DNA of 26,553 nt from Syntrophomonas sp. (GTDB lineage Bacteria; Bacillota; Syntrophomonadia; Syntrophomonadales; Syntrophomonadaceae), in the NCBI GenBank assembly GCA_003558625.1, contig PWPP01000084.1:1-26553 (forward strand), given 5' to 3'. Shown here in pieces: positions 15,660 to 24,572 of this stretch (position 1 is its first letter; each line of letters begins with the position of its first letter). The position numbers were made by a program, and so were the translations under genes. A model generated the notes under the pieces. The model saw nothing but the letters and a program-made list of their open reading frames with translations, made no database searches and was not told the DNA's origin.

Positions 15660-18266
15660 ATGTCATCCGGAAAAATAATGCTAGTTGATGGCAACAGTCT
15701 TTTGTACAGGGCATTTTATGCCTTGCCTTTATTACGTACCAGGGACGGAATTTATACCAATGCGGTCTATGGTTTTTTTAACATGTTGAATCGCATTATA
15801 GCAGAACAACAACCTACCCATATTGTATTAGCCTTTGACAAGGACAAAAAAACATTCCGTACTAAAAAGTATGAAGCTTACAAGGCCCACCGGCCTCCCA
15901 TGCCCGAGGAACTGAGAGGACAGTTTGCGATTGTCAGAGATATATTGCAGGCTATGAATATTGGGTTTTTGGAAATTGCAGGCTATGAAGCCGATGATAT
16001 TATAGGAACCTTAAGTGCCCGGGCCGAGCAAGAAGATCTGGATACCCTGATTCTAACCGGGGATGCAGATACCCTGCAGTTGGTCACAGACCGGGTGCAG
16101 GTCTGTATGACCAAAAAGGGCATCAGTGAAATGGAGCTGTATGATCCGGCAAAAGTTGAGGAAAAGTGGGAAGTGAGCCCCGAAAAACTGGTCGAAATCA
16201 AGGCACTTATGGGTGATGCCTCTGATAATATACCCGGAGTGCCCGGGGTTGGGGCCAAAACTGCCATCAAGCTGGTAAAAGAATACGGCCACCTGGAGAA
16301 TATCTATGCCAATCTGAATCACATATCCGGCAACAAGTTAACCGAACGGTTAAAAGAGCATCAAAACCAGGCCTTTATCAGCCGTGAACTGGCAGCCATT
16401 GTCAAAGATGTTCATATTGAAACCTCTTTGTCTGCCTATAAAATTAAGGACTGGGATATCAGGGCCTTAACCGATTTGTACCGGCGCCTGGAGTTTACTT
16501 CCCTGCTGAAATCACTGCAGGACAAAAAGGGTTTGATCCCACCGGATACCTTGCCCCCCATTCAATATATCCATTCAGAGGCGGAGGCAAGAGCTTTGTA
16601 TTCCGGAATTGACCCGGGAAATCCAGTTTCTGTGTATATTGAAGCCAACCTGCCCCATCCCATGTGGGCGGAAATCAGGGCGGTATACATCGCCCTGGAA
16701 GAGGAAATCTTTGCCCTGGATGTGCACATGGAAGGGGTACAGTTGGGCTGGCTGCGGTTGTTGCTGGAAGACCGGAACATTAAAAAATATTTGCATAATG
16801 CCAAATTTGCCTGGGTCCTCTTGCGAAAGAACGGAATCACACTGGAGGGGATTGCGGAAGATACCATGCTGTTGCAATATGTACTAGATCCGGCGGTGGC
16901 AGTGGAAGAACTGCAGCAAGGGATATTCCATTCATTGCGGGTCGAGGTGCATGACCAGCCTCAATTTCTGGTCATGCAGATAAAAAGCCTGTATCATAGT
17001 CTGCAGGCGGGACTTAACGAAAAACTGGCAGCCCTGTATTACAAGGTAGAGCTTCCCCTGGCGTCAATTCTGGCGGAAATGGAATACAGAGGGGTTAAGT
17101 TAGATAAGGCCAGCCTTAATGATATTGCCGACGAACTGGAAGGCCGGATTGAAAGAATCGAAACCCAGATTTATTCCGAGGCGGGTTGCCGGTTCAATAT
17201 TAACTCTCCCAAACAGCTGGGCAAAGTGCTGTTTGAAGATTTATCCTTACCGGTGGTAAAGAAGACGAAGACCGGATATGCCACCGGGATCGAAGTTCTG
17301 GAAGCGTTACAGGAAGAGCATCCCATCATTCCCCCGATCATAGAATACCGGCTGCTGAACAAATTAAAATCTACATATGTGGATGGTTTGCGGGAGGCGA
17401 TCCATCCACAAACCCTGAGGGTTCATACCATTTTCAAACAAACCATTACGGCAACCGGCAGGCTCTCCAGTGTTGAACCCAATCTGCAAAACATTCCCGT
17501 GAGAATGGAAGAGGGGAGAAGGATTCGAAAAGCGTTTACCCCGGCTGACACCGACTGGCTTTTTATTGCTGCCGACTATTCCCAGATTGATTTACGGGTT
17601 TTGGCCCATATCAGCGGAGACCAGACCTTGATCGAGACCTTTCGCCGGGGAATCGATGTCCATACCCGAACCGCAGCAGAAATATTCAAAATTCCCCTGG
17701 ACCAGGTGGACGCCACCATGCGCCGCAAAGCCAAAGCGGTGAATTTTGGCATTATATACGGCATCAGTGATTTCGGTCTGGCCCGGGACACCGGAGTCAG
17801 CAGGCAGGAAGCCCGCCAGTATATAGATGAATACCTGGCTACCTATCCCGGGGTGCAGGCGTATATGAAAGATATTGTGGCCTGGGGACGCAAGCATGGA
17901 TATGTAGAGACCATCCTGGGACGAAGAAGATATTTGCCGGACCTGCAGGCTAATAACAAAATGGTGCGGTCGTTTGCGGAACGCATGGCCCTAAACACGC
18001 CCATTCAAGGTAGTTCCGCCGATATCATCAAATTAGCCATGCTTAAGATCGATAAACATATCAAAAAAATCAAGGGGCAAGCCCATGTATTGCTGCAGGT
18101 GCATGATGAGCTGCTTTTAGAGGTAGAGCAGGAATGCCTGAAAGAAGTGGGGCAGGCGCTTAAGCAAGGGATGGAAGGTGCCTGCCAGCTCCAGGTACCC
18201 CTGACCGTGTCGGTAAAATATGGACGGAACTGGTATGATATGCAGGAGATGAACCTGGATTCTTAA
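15660..18266 (+). CDS. polA: DNA polymerase I (PolA)
   Basis: This is the 868-residue family A polymerase used in repair and Okazaki-fragment processing. The N-terminal 5'-3' nuclease (about 1-290) has MLVDGNSLLYRAFYA, GYEADDIIGT, TGDADTLQLV and GDASDNIPGVPGVGAKTA. The middle exonuclease domain looks degenerate: the E. coli D424 counterpart is Ala (NAKFAW) and the first DxE is YxE, so proofreading is probably absent, as in Bacillus PolA. The polymerase has motif A DYSQIDLR (Asp639), the O-helix RRKAKAVNFGIIYG (Lys692, Phe696, Tyr700) and motif C VHDE (Asp816, Glu817). A Phe at the Tyr766-2 position is usual for bacterial enzymes. The ribosome binding site is weak and the leader can form alternative hairpins. 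mutM follows 16 bases after the stop. Confidence 0.98.
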   Translation: MSSGKIMLVDGNSLLYRAFYALPLLRTRDGIYTNAVYGFFNMLNRIIAEQQPTHIVLAFDKDKKTFRTKKYEAYKAHRPPMPEELRGQFAIVRDILQAMNIGFLEIAGYEADDIIGTLSARAEQEDLDTLILTGDADTLQLVTDRVQVCMTKKGISEMELYDPAKVEEKWEVSPEKLVEIKALMGDASDNIPGVPGVGAKTAIKLVKEYGHLENIYANLNHISGNKLTERLKEHQNQAFISRELAAIVKDVHIETSLSAYKIKDWDIRALTDLYRRLEFTSLLKSLQDKKGLIPPDTLPPIQYIHSEAEARALYSGIDPGNPVSVYIEANLPHPMWAEIRAVYIALEEEIFALDVHMEGVQLGWLRLLLEDRNIKKYLHNAKFAWVLLRKNGITLEGIAEDTMLLQYVLDPAVAVEELQQGIFHSLRVEVHDQPQFLVMQIKSLYHSLQAGLNEKLAALYYKVELPLASILAEMEYRGVKLDKASLNDIADELEGRIERIETQIYSEAGCRFNINSPKQLGKVLFEDLSLPVVKKTKTGYATGIEVLEALQEEHPIIPPIIEYRLLNKLKSTYVDGLREAIHPQTLRVHTIFKQTITATGRLSSVEPNLQNIPVRMEEGRRIRKAFTPADTDWLFIAADYSQIDLRVLAHISGDQTLIETFRRGIDVHTRTAAEIFKIPLDQVDATMRRKAKAVNFGIIYGISDFGLARDTGVSRQEARQYIDEYLATYPGVQAYMKDIVAWGRKHGYVETILGRRRYLPDLQANNKMVRSFAERMALNTPIQGSSADIIKLAMLKIDKHIKKIKGQAHVLLQVHDELLLEVEQECLKEVGQALKQGMEGACQLQVPLTVSVKYGRNWYDMQEMNLDS

Positions 18267-18282
18267 GAGGGTAGGGATGATT

Positions 18283-19089
18283 ATGCCTGAGCTTCCGGAA
18301 GTGGAGACCATAAAGAACAACCTGCAAGAGATTAAGGGAAAGAAAATCACAGCCCTGAATATCCGGCGGCAGGATATTATTAAGCAAAAGGATTTTGATC
18401 CAGAGGAGCTGATTGACCAGGAGGTCACAAACATTGACCGCAGGGGCAAATATTTGTGTCTTGCTACCGGGAACCACTGCCACCTATTGGTTCACATGGG
18501 AATGACCGGCCGCTTTTTTTTACTGGACCAGGAGCTCTCCTATGAGGACAAGCACCTTCATTTTGTTTTGCATCTGGATCCGGGCCGGAAAATATTATTT
18601 CAGGATCCCCGGCGTTTCGGCGGGATCTGGTTCGTCAGAGAAACGGCCACGTTTTTTCAAACCATGGGCATGGAACCTTTATCCCCGGATTTTTCGCCGG
18701 AATACTGTTTAAAGGTTATGGCCCGGCGCAAAACCAGCATTAAAAATATTTTGTTAAACCAGTCCATCATTGCAGGCATCGGCAATATATATGCCGATGA
18801 GGCCCTCTATGCAGCAGGAATTATGCCCGACCGGCCCGGAGCAGGACTAAGCAGCAGGGAAATGGCCAGATTACACCGGGCCATCCAAGAGGTGTTAAGA
18901 AAAGGTATCGAGGAAAAAGGAACCACAGTCCGGGATTTTCGGGACGGTTATAACCGGAGTGGGGGTTTTCAAAACCAGCTGCAAGTGTATGGCCGCAAAA
19001 ACCAGCCTTGCTTTCGTTGCGGCCAAACCATAGGAGTTACAAAGATCGGAGGGCGGAGCAGCCATTATTGCAGCCGTTGCCAGCAGTAG
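18283..19089 (+). CDS. mutM: Formamidopyrimidine-DNA glycosylase (Fpg/MutM)
   Basis: The 268-residue enzyme removes 8-oxoguanine and ring-opened purines and nicks the abasic site. The start must be the ATG at 18283, not the ATG six bases earlier, because the mature N-terminus is the catalytic Pro of PELPEVET. Other blocks seen are RRGKYL (the conserved Lys near 56), HMGMTGRF, FQDPRRFGG, NQSIIAGIGNIYADEAL, and the C-terminal zinc finger CFRC...CSRC. GAGGGTAGGG precedes the start. It lies directly behind polA, the common order in Firmicutes, and probably shares its transcript. Confidence 0.97.
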   Translation: MPELPEVETIKNNLQEIKGKKITALNIRRQDIIKQKDFDPEELIDQEVTNIDRRGKYLCLATGNHCHLLVHMGMTGRFFLLDQELSYEDKHLHFVLHLDPGRKILFQDPRRFGGIWFVRETATFFQTMGMEPLSPDFSPEYCLKVMARRKTSIKNILLNQSIIAGIGNIYADEALYAAGIMPDRPGAGLSSREMARLHRAIQEVLRKGIEEKGTTVRDFRDGYNRSGGFQNQLQVYGRKNQPCFRCGQTIGVTKIGGRSSHYCSRCQQ

Positions 19090-19104
19090 GCAGGTAATGG
19101 TATT

Positions 19105-19197
19105 ATGTCATCGGAAACCGAGAATAGTGGCACTGTTCAAAAGCCTGGGGCGTACCGGTATATCGACCGGGATATCGCCCTGGTGGAACCCGCCTGA
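19105..19197 (+). CDS. Possible 30-residue peptide between mutM and coaE
   Basis: A short frame, MSSETENSGTVQKPGAYRY..., begins 15 bases after mutM and ends 39 bases before coaE. The upstream sequence (GCAGGTAATGG) is a poor ribosome binding site, and the peptide has no recognised motif. The 147-base gap between mutM and coaE is otherwise empty. It may be chance or a small operon peptide. Confidence 0.2.
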   Translation: MSSETENSGTVQKPGAYRYIDRDIALVEPA

Positions 19198-19236
19198 AAC
19201 CTGTGAGGGCAGTAAAAATAAATCTGTGAGGAGTTA

Positions 19237-19848
19237 ATGATGATCATAATAGGATTAACCGGAGGCATAGCCAGCGGTAAGAGCACGGTGGCCAACATTT
19301 TGCAGGAATTGGGTGGAATCATCGTAGATGCAGACCAGTTAGCCCATGAACTGATAGAACCGGAAAAGCCGGCCTGGAAAGATATCGTCAAAGAATTTGG
19401 CCCGGAGGTCCTGGATGAAAAGAATTATATTAACCGGGGAAAATTAGGGGAAATCGTATTTAACCACCCGGAAAAGCTCAGGCGGCTGAACCAGATATCT
19501 CATCCCCGGGTAAAAGAAGCCCTGGAGGAAAGAATCCGGCAAATCGGGACCCTGGACCCGGAGGCGTTAGTGGTTCTGGAGATTGCCCTGCTGTTAGAAG
19601 CCCATATGGAAGACATGGTTGATTACGTGTGGGTAGTATGGGTGGATGAACAAACACAAATGGAAAGGCTTATGGCCCGCAACCATTATAACAGCGAAGA
19701 AGCCCTTAAACGGATCAGATCTCAAATTCCCTTAAACGAAAAAGCCAAAAGGGCAGATTTTGTCATTGATAACAACCATACTCCCCTGCAGACTATGGCC
19801 CAAACCAAAAAATACTTCGCCCAGATTAAAGAAAAGGTAAAGACGTAA
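19237..19848 (+). CDS. coaE: Dephospho-CoA kinase
   Basis: CoaE performs the last step of CoA synthesis, ATP-dependent phosphorylation of the 3'-hydroxyl of dephospho-CoA. The 203-residue protein opens IIIGLTGGIASGKSTVANIL with a P-loop at about 9-17. It continues with IVDADQLAHEL (the substrate Asp) and HPRVKEAL, then LEIALLLEA with the conserved acidic/leucine stretch, and RMRSQ-like IRSQIPLNEKAKRADFVIDN near the end. These match the family throughout. AGGAG is five bases before the first of two consecutive ATGs; 19237 and 19240 are both possible starts. It follows mutM in the usual Firmicute order. Confidence 0.97.
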   Translation: MMIIIGLTGGIASGKSTVANILQELGGIIVDADQLAHELIEPEKPAWKDIVKEFGPEVLDEKNYINRGKLGEIVFNHPEKLRRLNQISHPRVKEALEERIRQIGTLDPEALVVLEIALLLEAHMEDMVDYVWVVWVDEQTQMERLMARNHYNSEEALKRIRSQIPLNEKAKRADFVIDNNHTPLQTMAQTKKYFAQIKEKVKT

Positions 19849-19874
19849 ACCGGCCGGCCGGAAAGGGGATATAT

Positions 19875-20447
19875 TTGCTTAAAAATCTGAAGACCAGCCA
19901 TATTCCTATATTCTTGTGGGGATTTGTCATTTTATTTATTATCAGTGCTGTTTTTTTCCCGCGCTGGATCAGCGTGTTTTATCCTCAACCCCACCGGGAT
20001 ACTGTTATGCAGATGTCCCGGGAGTACCAGGTTGATCCTAATCTGGTGTTTGCCATTATCCAGGCAGAAAGTAAATTTGAAGATACGGCCCGCTCTCATG
20101 CCGGAGCCAGGGGCTTGATGCAGATCATGCCGGAGACGGCTTACTGGATCGCGGAACAGATTGCGTTAGACGATTTCGACGCAGATATGCTGGATAATCC
20201 TGCTGTTAACATTCGTCTGGGATGCTGGTATTTAGCCAGCCTACATGCCGAATTCGGGGGGCGGTTGCCCCTGGTTGTAGCGGCTTATAATGCCGGTCGG
20301 GGCAAGGTGAACAAATGGATAGAAGAAGAAAAATGGGATGGGACTTACGAACACATTGAACAGGTTCCATACCAGGAAACCCGGCAGTATATCAAAAAAG
20401 TAATCAGCAATTATGAATCCTACCAGGCCATCTATTCTGCCCGGTGA
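19875..20447 (+). CDS. Membrane-anchored lytic transglycosylase (SLT domain)
   Basis: The 190-residue protein starts with TTG, supported by AAAGGGG eight bases upstream; no ATG lies nearby. Residues 11-30 form a single hydrophobic segment acting as an uncleaved anchor, placing the rest outside the cytoplasm. The catalytic SLT domain has FAIIQAESKF with Glu65, GARGLMQIMPET, a middle NPAVNIRLGCWYL block and VVAAYNAGRGKV. It would cleave the MurNAc-GlcNAc bond of peptidoglycan with 1,6-anhydro product formation. It sits 26 bases after coaE and is probably co-transcribed. Family confidence is high. Confidence 0.94.
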   Translation: MLKNLKTSHIPIFLWGFVILFIISAVFFPRWISVFYPQPHRDTVMQMSREYQVDPNLVFAIIQAESKFEDTARSHAGARGLMQIMPETAYWIAEQIALDDFDADMLDNPAVNIRLGCWYLASLHAEFGGRLPLVVAAYNAGRGKVNKWIEEEKWDGTYEHIEQVPYQETRQYIKKVISNYESYQAIYSAR

Positions 20448-20558
20448 GACGGAAAGGTTAAAAACCCATCTCGAAGCAGGCTCGACTCGCAGCGGTAAGG
20501 AGTCCCTGTAATCATTTCCGGGCACATCTGGATCCTGGCCGGTAAGGGGCGTCAATAT

Positions 20559-22139
20559 CTAGAGTTTTTGCCTTATTTCCTGCAGGGTGGTAATGCGCTC
20601 ATGGATTGCTGCGGCACTGTCCTGGCTCATGTCTTTTAACATATCCTTAATCAAAGCATCCAAAACCGGCTGGAGAAGATATTTCACCGACTGGGTAAAG
20701 ATTTTGCTGAGCGCGGTAGCTTCCCGGGTATAGAAGGGATTTCTAACGGTCGAGTCTCTGAGATTGATGTGGGAACGATCCAGAAAAGATTTTTCGGACA
20801 GCAGATTTAAATAATCCGGGGGAGAAGCAGTGAGCCATAGGTCAACTTCGTGATCCGTTATCTCCTCCTCATCCAGGTAGGAGCGCAGGAGGGTAAATCT
20901 GGAGAAAAAGGAGCCCAGGTTTTCAAGGGTTACCTCCCGGGCAGGAAAAATCCCGGCAGCAAATACAATTAACCCGGCATATTCCTTCCCCTGGCTGCAA
21001 ATGGCTTCCAGGATATGGCGGCAGCTTGCCAGGCTTTCATAGGATGTCTGGGTTAGAGCCGAGCCTATTTTACGCCCCATGATAACCGATAAACCGCAAA
21101 TCTGGCTGGGAGAAAGGGTGCTGACTCTGGCCGGATCCTGCAGGGCTGCTTCCAGCAGATGCTGGTTTTTATACCAGGCCGCAAACAGGGTCCCTTCTTT
21201 TTCTCCGATTAAACTTACTGCAGCTCCCTCGGTGGCACTGTGAAAATCAGCCTGGGACAACAAACCCCGGCGGTAAGCATGGTTGAAAATGCTTATTTTT
21301 TTCAGCAGCAAATCACAGGAACGCGGGGTGACAAAGGCCTTATGGCTTTGGTGGGAGAGGTATTCCGGCAAGGGTTTGGGATCCGGGCTACTGGAGGCCA
21401 GGTTGGATAAGTAACCTGCGGCCATGTATTCTACCGCTTCCCCGTAGGTGTTCTCGATGTAATGCAGCCAGCCTAAGGCTGTGGGGGGGATAATATTGAT
21501 CAACTGGATCCGGTTGATCGTGGGTTCTGAAAGAGGCAGAGCCATCGAACTTTCTCCCATATTATTGCCTGCCACAATGACCAGGGTGCCGGCACTGATT
21601 GAAGAATAGCCGATTTTACCTTCCAACACCTTAAGGGAGATGGAGCGCAAATCCTGGCGGTTGACATTGGTGAACTCGTCTATAAAAACAATTCCGGGAA
21701 AGTTTTGCATATAGCGGGCCCATTTCATGGGCGAAAAAGCCGTTACCAGATGGGATTTTAGCCGTCCGTCCGGTTGGGGAATGGTTTCGTTGGCTTTTTC
21801 CGGATGGCCGGAAAAATCAGCGGGATCGTGGGTAGATAAATTGATTTCGACAAAGAAAAAAGGCCCGGATCCATGATGGTAGGTTTTTTCGATGCAGGCC
21901 ATGCGTTCCTCGGCATTCAGATTTTCAAAACGGTTCCATTCGATGATGGTTTTCCCCAAATCCAGGGCTATTTCTCTGGCCGCCTGGCGTACGCATTCGG
22001 TTTTCCCTATGCCGGGGGGGCCTATCAGGCATAGGGGGGTATGCTGAACAGTAAGCCCGTATTCGTGGGCCCACGCTTCCGCAAAAATATAATTGGCTTT
22101 TATTTCAGAAGCAATCGCTTCTGTTCTCCATGTAACCAC
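20559..22139 (-). CDS. MoxR-like AAA+ ATPase partner of the VWA protein
   Basis: The 526-residue protein has an N-terminal AAA+ module. Walker A is GPPGIGKT (40-47), Walker B is IVFIDEFTNV (150-159; Asp154, Glu155), the sensor-1 Asn is in IVAGNN (192), and SEPTINR has an arginine-finger-like Arg210 after an LPL block, the MoxR-type arrangement. The remaining ~300 residues are helical, without a family I recognise, and make it longer than typical MoxR proteins (around 320). The start is a GTG eight bases after AAGGAG, only 12 bases behind the VWA gene, so the two are co-expressed. By analogy with MoxR/VWA pairs it probably remodels or assembles a target complex using ATP, with the VWA protein as adaptor. 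The target is unknown. Confidence 0.85.
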   Translation of the reverse strand: MVTWRTEAIASEIKANYIFAEAWAHEYGLTVQHTPLCLIGPPGIGKTECVRQAAREIALDLGKTIIEWNRFENLNAEERMACIEKTYHHGSGPFFFVEINLSTHDPADFSGHPEKANETIPQPDGRLKSHLVTAFSPMKWARYMQNFPGIVFIDEFTNVNRQDLRSISLKVLEGKIGYSSISAGTLVIVAGNNMGESSMALPLSEPTINRIQLINIIPPTALGWLHYIENTYGEAVEYMAAGYLSNLASSSPDPKPLPEYLSHQSHKAFVTPRSCDLLLKKISIFNHAYRRGLLSQADFHSATEGAAVSLIGEKEGTLFAAWYKNQHLLEAALQDPARVSTLSPSQICGLSVIMGRKIGSALTQTSYESLASCRHILEAICSQGKEYAGLIVFAAGIFPAREVTLENLGSFFSRFTLLRSYLDEEEITDHEVDLWLTASPPDYLNLLSEKSFLDRSHINLRDSTVRNPFYTREATALSKIFTQSVKYLLQPVLDALIKDMLKDMSQDSAAAIHERITTLQEIRQKL

Positions 22140-22151
22140 AAGCCTCTCTCC

Positions 22152-23708
22152 TTATAAAATATATTGATAATCCTCCCGGTTTATTCTCAGCACGTAGATA
22201 CAATCATGTAAATAGGCAGCATCTTCCTCCCGGCCAATATTAAACCACAGGATTTTATTGCCGGCCTTATTATAGATGGCCTTCAGATAGGGGAAGATAT
22301 CGCCGGAATCATGTATGCAGCTGTCGGTGCAAATGATCACCAGGTCACTGCAGCCAAAACGAACGTCAGACAATAGTTTTTGCAGGGCCGGCTTCAACAA
22401 CGTACCCCCGCCTCCGGGAACGGCCTGCAATTTATAGGTGTCACTGTATTTTTCTAAAACAAAATCATCATAGGTGACAACATCCCAGGGAATGATAATC
22501 ACCCTCCCCTGGTGTTCTACTTTCATGCGGGAAGCAAAAACTGCCGTTCCCATGAGGTTGCTTAGTTCATGATCGGATATGGAAGCACTGGTATCGATTA
22601 AAAACCATATATTGCCGGTCTCCATATAAGTGCGGCCTGGATAGTGTGGGTTTTTACGGGCCGGAGTACGCCAGCTGGATGTAACCTGGTCCGCCCGTAC
22701 GGCATGATGGACCAGGTTATGCATGGCCTGGGTCCAGGGGATTTTTGTTTCCGATATCTGTTCCAGTATGCGTATTTCTGCTGACGATTGATTGCCGCTG
22801 TGTCTTCTCAAATCCGGAAGCAATCCGATACAGATTCGGGGCCAGGTTTCTACCGGACTATCTCTCTCGGGCAGGGAGCCGGCCCGGGCCTCCAGAGTCT
22901 GGGAGGCATCGATGGTTTCTCCATGGACTCCCCGGATCAGGATTTTTTGCCGGTGCTCCTCCCAAACCTCCTGGTCCTCAGGGATCAACCGATCCCTCTC
23001 TGTTTCAAGGTTAAGGGGAGACTCAGGCCTGTTGGTTACTCCCGATTTATGCCAGGTGGCGACAGCCATGGTATAGAGCTCGGACCATTCCCATTCATAA
23101 GCCGCTTTACTTAAAACGCGCTGGGCTATAAGGCGAGTCTTTACTCCCAAGCCGTCCAGAGTGGACAGAAAATTGAGTTTGCTGATGGCATGAAAACCTT
23201 CTTCAGGGTACCTGAAAATGACGGCCCGGGGGAAGAGCTCGGCACACAGGGCATTGATGATATAATCCATGCAGGTATTGGCTATTTCCCGGGCGATATC
23301 GACTGGGATTTTACGGTTATGGGCATCGTTAACAATAAAGGGATGATAATGGGGATGCTGGAATAACTGGTGGCAGATTTCGTGAAACAACAAAAAACCC
23401 ATATCCTGGGGGGTGTTTATTTCACTGTTGCGGCTCCGGGAGTAGGCATAGGCGGTGTTCCAAAAGGCAGGATTTATATAAATCTTTCCGTCGTCTCCCG
23501 CGCACATGGTCTTGATCCCGGAAGCAGCGGGGTCCGGATTTACAACTTGAATGGGTGCAGCAATCAGAGTCCAGCGGGTAAACATCTCATCAAAATGGTT
23601 CACCAATTGGCCCACGGCTGCCGACAACACGGCGGCAATCTCATTAAGGGGGCGGGAGGAAAGGGCTTTTACGTTTTTATCATATTCTTTTTGGTAAAGA
23701 AAGCGCAT
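22152..23708 (-). CDS. DUF2201-like protein: HExxH metallopeptidase domain plus VWA-like domain
   Basis: The 518-residue protein has two domains. The N-terminal half contains LLFHEICHQLFQH with HExxH (His109, Glu110, His113) and a downstream ANTCMDYIIN block that may give the third zinc ligand. This matches the putative metallopeptidase domain found with VWA-like domains (DUF2201). The C-terminal third is a von Willebrand A fold with the MIDAS motif DTSAS (Asp372), a GGGGT loop and an ICTDS strand. No signal peptide is present, so it acts in the cytosol. I choose the ATG at 23708 because GAGG lies seven bases before it; an ATG at 23714 is too close. The ribosome site overlaps the ankyrin stop, implying coupling. 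The pairing with the MoxR ATPase is characteristic. The catalytic role is untested. Confidence 0.85.
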   Translation of the reverse strand: MRFLYQKEYDKNVKALSSRPLNEIAAVLSAAVGQLVNHFDEMFTRWTLIAAPIQVVNPDPAASGIKTMCAGDDGKIYINPAFWNTAYAYSRSRNSEINTPQDMGFLLFHEICHQLFQHPHYHPFIVNDAHNRKIPVDIAREIANTCMDYIINALCAELFPRAVIFRYPEEGFHAISKLNFLSTLDGLGVKTRLIAQRVLSKAAYEWEWSELYTMAVATWHKSGVTNRPESPLNLETERDRLIPEDQEVWEEHRQKILIRGVHGETIDASQTLEARAGSLPERDSPVETWPRICIGLLPDLRRHSGNQSSAEIRILEQISETKIPWTQAMHNLVHHAVRADQVTSSWRTPARKNPHYPGRTYMETGNIWFLIDTSASISDHELSNLMGTAVFASRMKVEHQGRVIIIPWDVVTYDDFVLEKYSDTYKLQAVPGGGGTLLKPALQKLLSDVRFGCSDLVIICTDSCIHDSGDIFPYLKAIYNKAGNKILWFNIGREEDAAYLHDCIYVLRINREDYQYIL

Positions 23709-23717
23709 ATGCATTCC

Positions 23718-24344
23718 TCATAATAAAAAAGATGTTCCGGATACAATGTTTTGGGTTAACCTGGCTACCGTATCCTGATGGTAATACTCCTCCAAGGCTA
23801 AAAGGAACTCCACATGGTTTTTTTGCCGGGCGCCGGTCAGAAAATCCTGGTTGCTGAAATTGAGCAGGTCAGGGGGAGCCCCCTGCTGTAAAAGCATAAT
23901 GGCAAAGTCCGGAAAATTATAGATGGCGGTATAATGCAGGGGAGTGTCACCATTGACGTTTTGACCCCGGATATCCGCATCATGATCCAGTAAAAAACGG
24001 CCGATTTCAATATGGCCAAAACGGGCGGCATAGTGCAGGGGGCTTTCCTTAATATTATTCAGGCTTTCGGTCCCGATACGGTATTGCAAAAGGAGCCTGA
24101 CCAGGTCCAGATTTCCCTTGCGAATAGCCACATGCAGGGGAATTTCTCCAAACAGGTTCTTAAATCCCTGATCAGCCCCGTGGTCCAGGAGCAGAGCGGC
24201 AATATGATAGTTGTTATTTCGTATAGCATAATGCAAGAGAGAGTAACTGAACTGGCGGTGGTTTTTCACATTGGGATCTGTAGTCTTTAACAATTCCGCC
24301 ACCCGGTCATAGTCTCCCAGACGCACCGCTGCAAAAATGCTCAT
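23718..24344 (-). CDS. Ankyrin-repeat protein, first gene of the AAA+/VWA operon
   Basis: The 208-residue protein consists almost entirely of about five ankyrin repeats. These are a degenerate capping repeat (about 1-32) and then units opening LLHYAIRNNN, PLHVAIRKGN, PLHYAARFGH and PLHYTAIYNF, each followed by the LLL..GAD-type helix end. A C-terminal tail of about 40 residues has no known domain. No signal peptide or membrane segment is seen. Ankyrin stacks bind proteins, so it may be the substrate-recognition or inhibitory partner of the VWA and AAA+ proteins; this is inference from context. GAGGTG lies eight bases before the ATG. The gene is divergent from the DJ-1 gene across 228 bases. 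Confidence 0.85.
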   Translation of the reverse strand: MSIFAAVRLGDYDRVAELLKTTDPNVKNHRQFSYSLLHYAIRNNNYHIAALLLDHGADQGFKNLFGEIPLHVAIRKGNLDLVRLLLQYRIGTESLNNIKESPLHYAARFGHIEIGRFLLDHDADIRGQNVNGDTPLHYTAIYNFPDFAIMLLQQGAPPDLLNFSNQDFLTGARQKNHVEFLLALEEYYHQDTVARLTQNIVSGTSFLL

Positions 24345-24572
24345 CTCCTATGCACCTCGCTCCCATAAAGCCAAAAGCAGTTTTCAGGTTTCTACGTATA
24401 TTTTACCCTTTGCAGGGCCAAAAGAGAAATGTTTTGCAGCCAGGCAAAAGGAGCACTGTTTAAAAATAATGCCGGTAAGGTAAAATAGGAAATGAAGCAA
24501 CCACATTCCCGGCCAGTGAGACGACAAAAGTGAAAACCGTCCCGGCCGTAACTTAGCGAAGGAGGAGATCCC

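Noticed and set aside
20448..20558. Bidirectional terminator between the convergent lytic transglycosylase and AAA+ genes
   Set aside because: No stem followed by a T run could be found on either strand; the gap appears unstructured.
7654..24572. A TRAP-binding (G/U)AG triplet array in one of the leaders
   Set aside because: Leaders before dnaE, pyk, the sigma gene, polA, mutM, coaE and the DJ-1 gene were read by eye; at most two to four suitable triplets occur together, far fewer than the nine to eleven expected.
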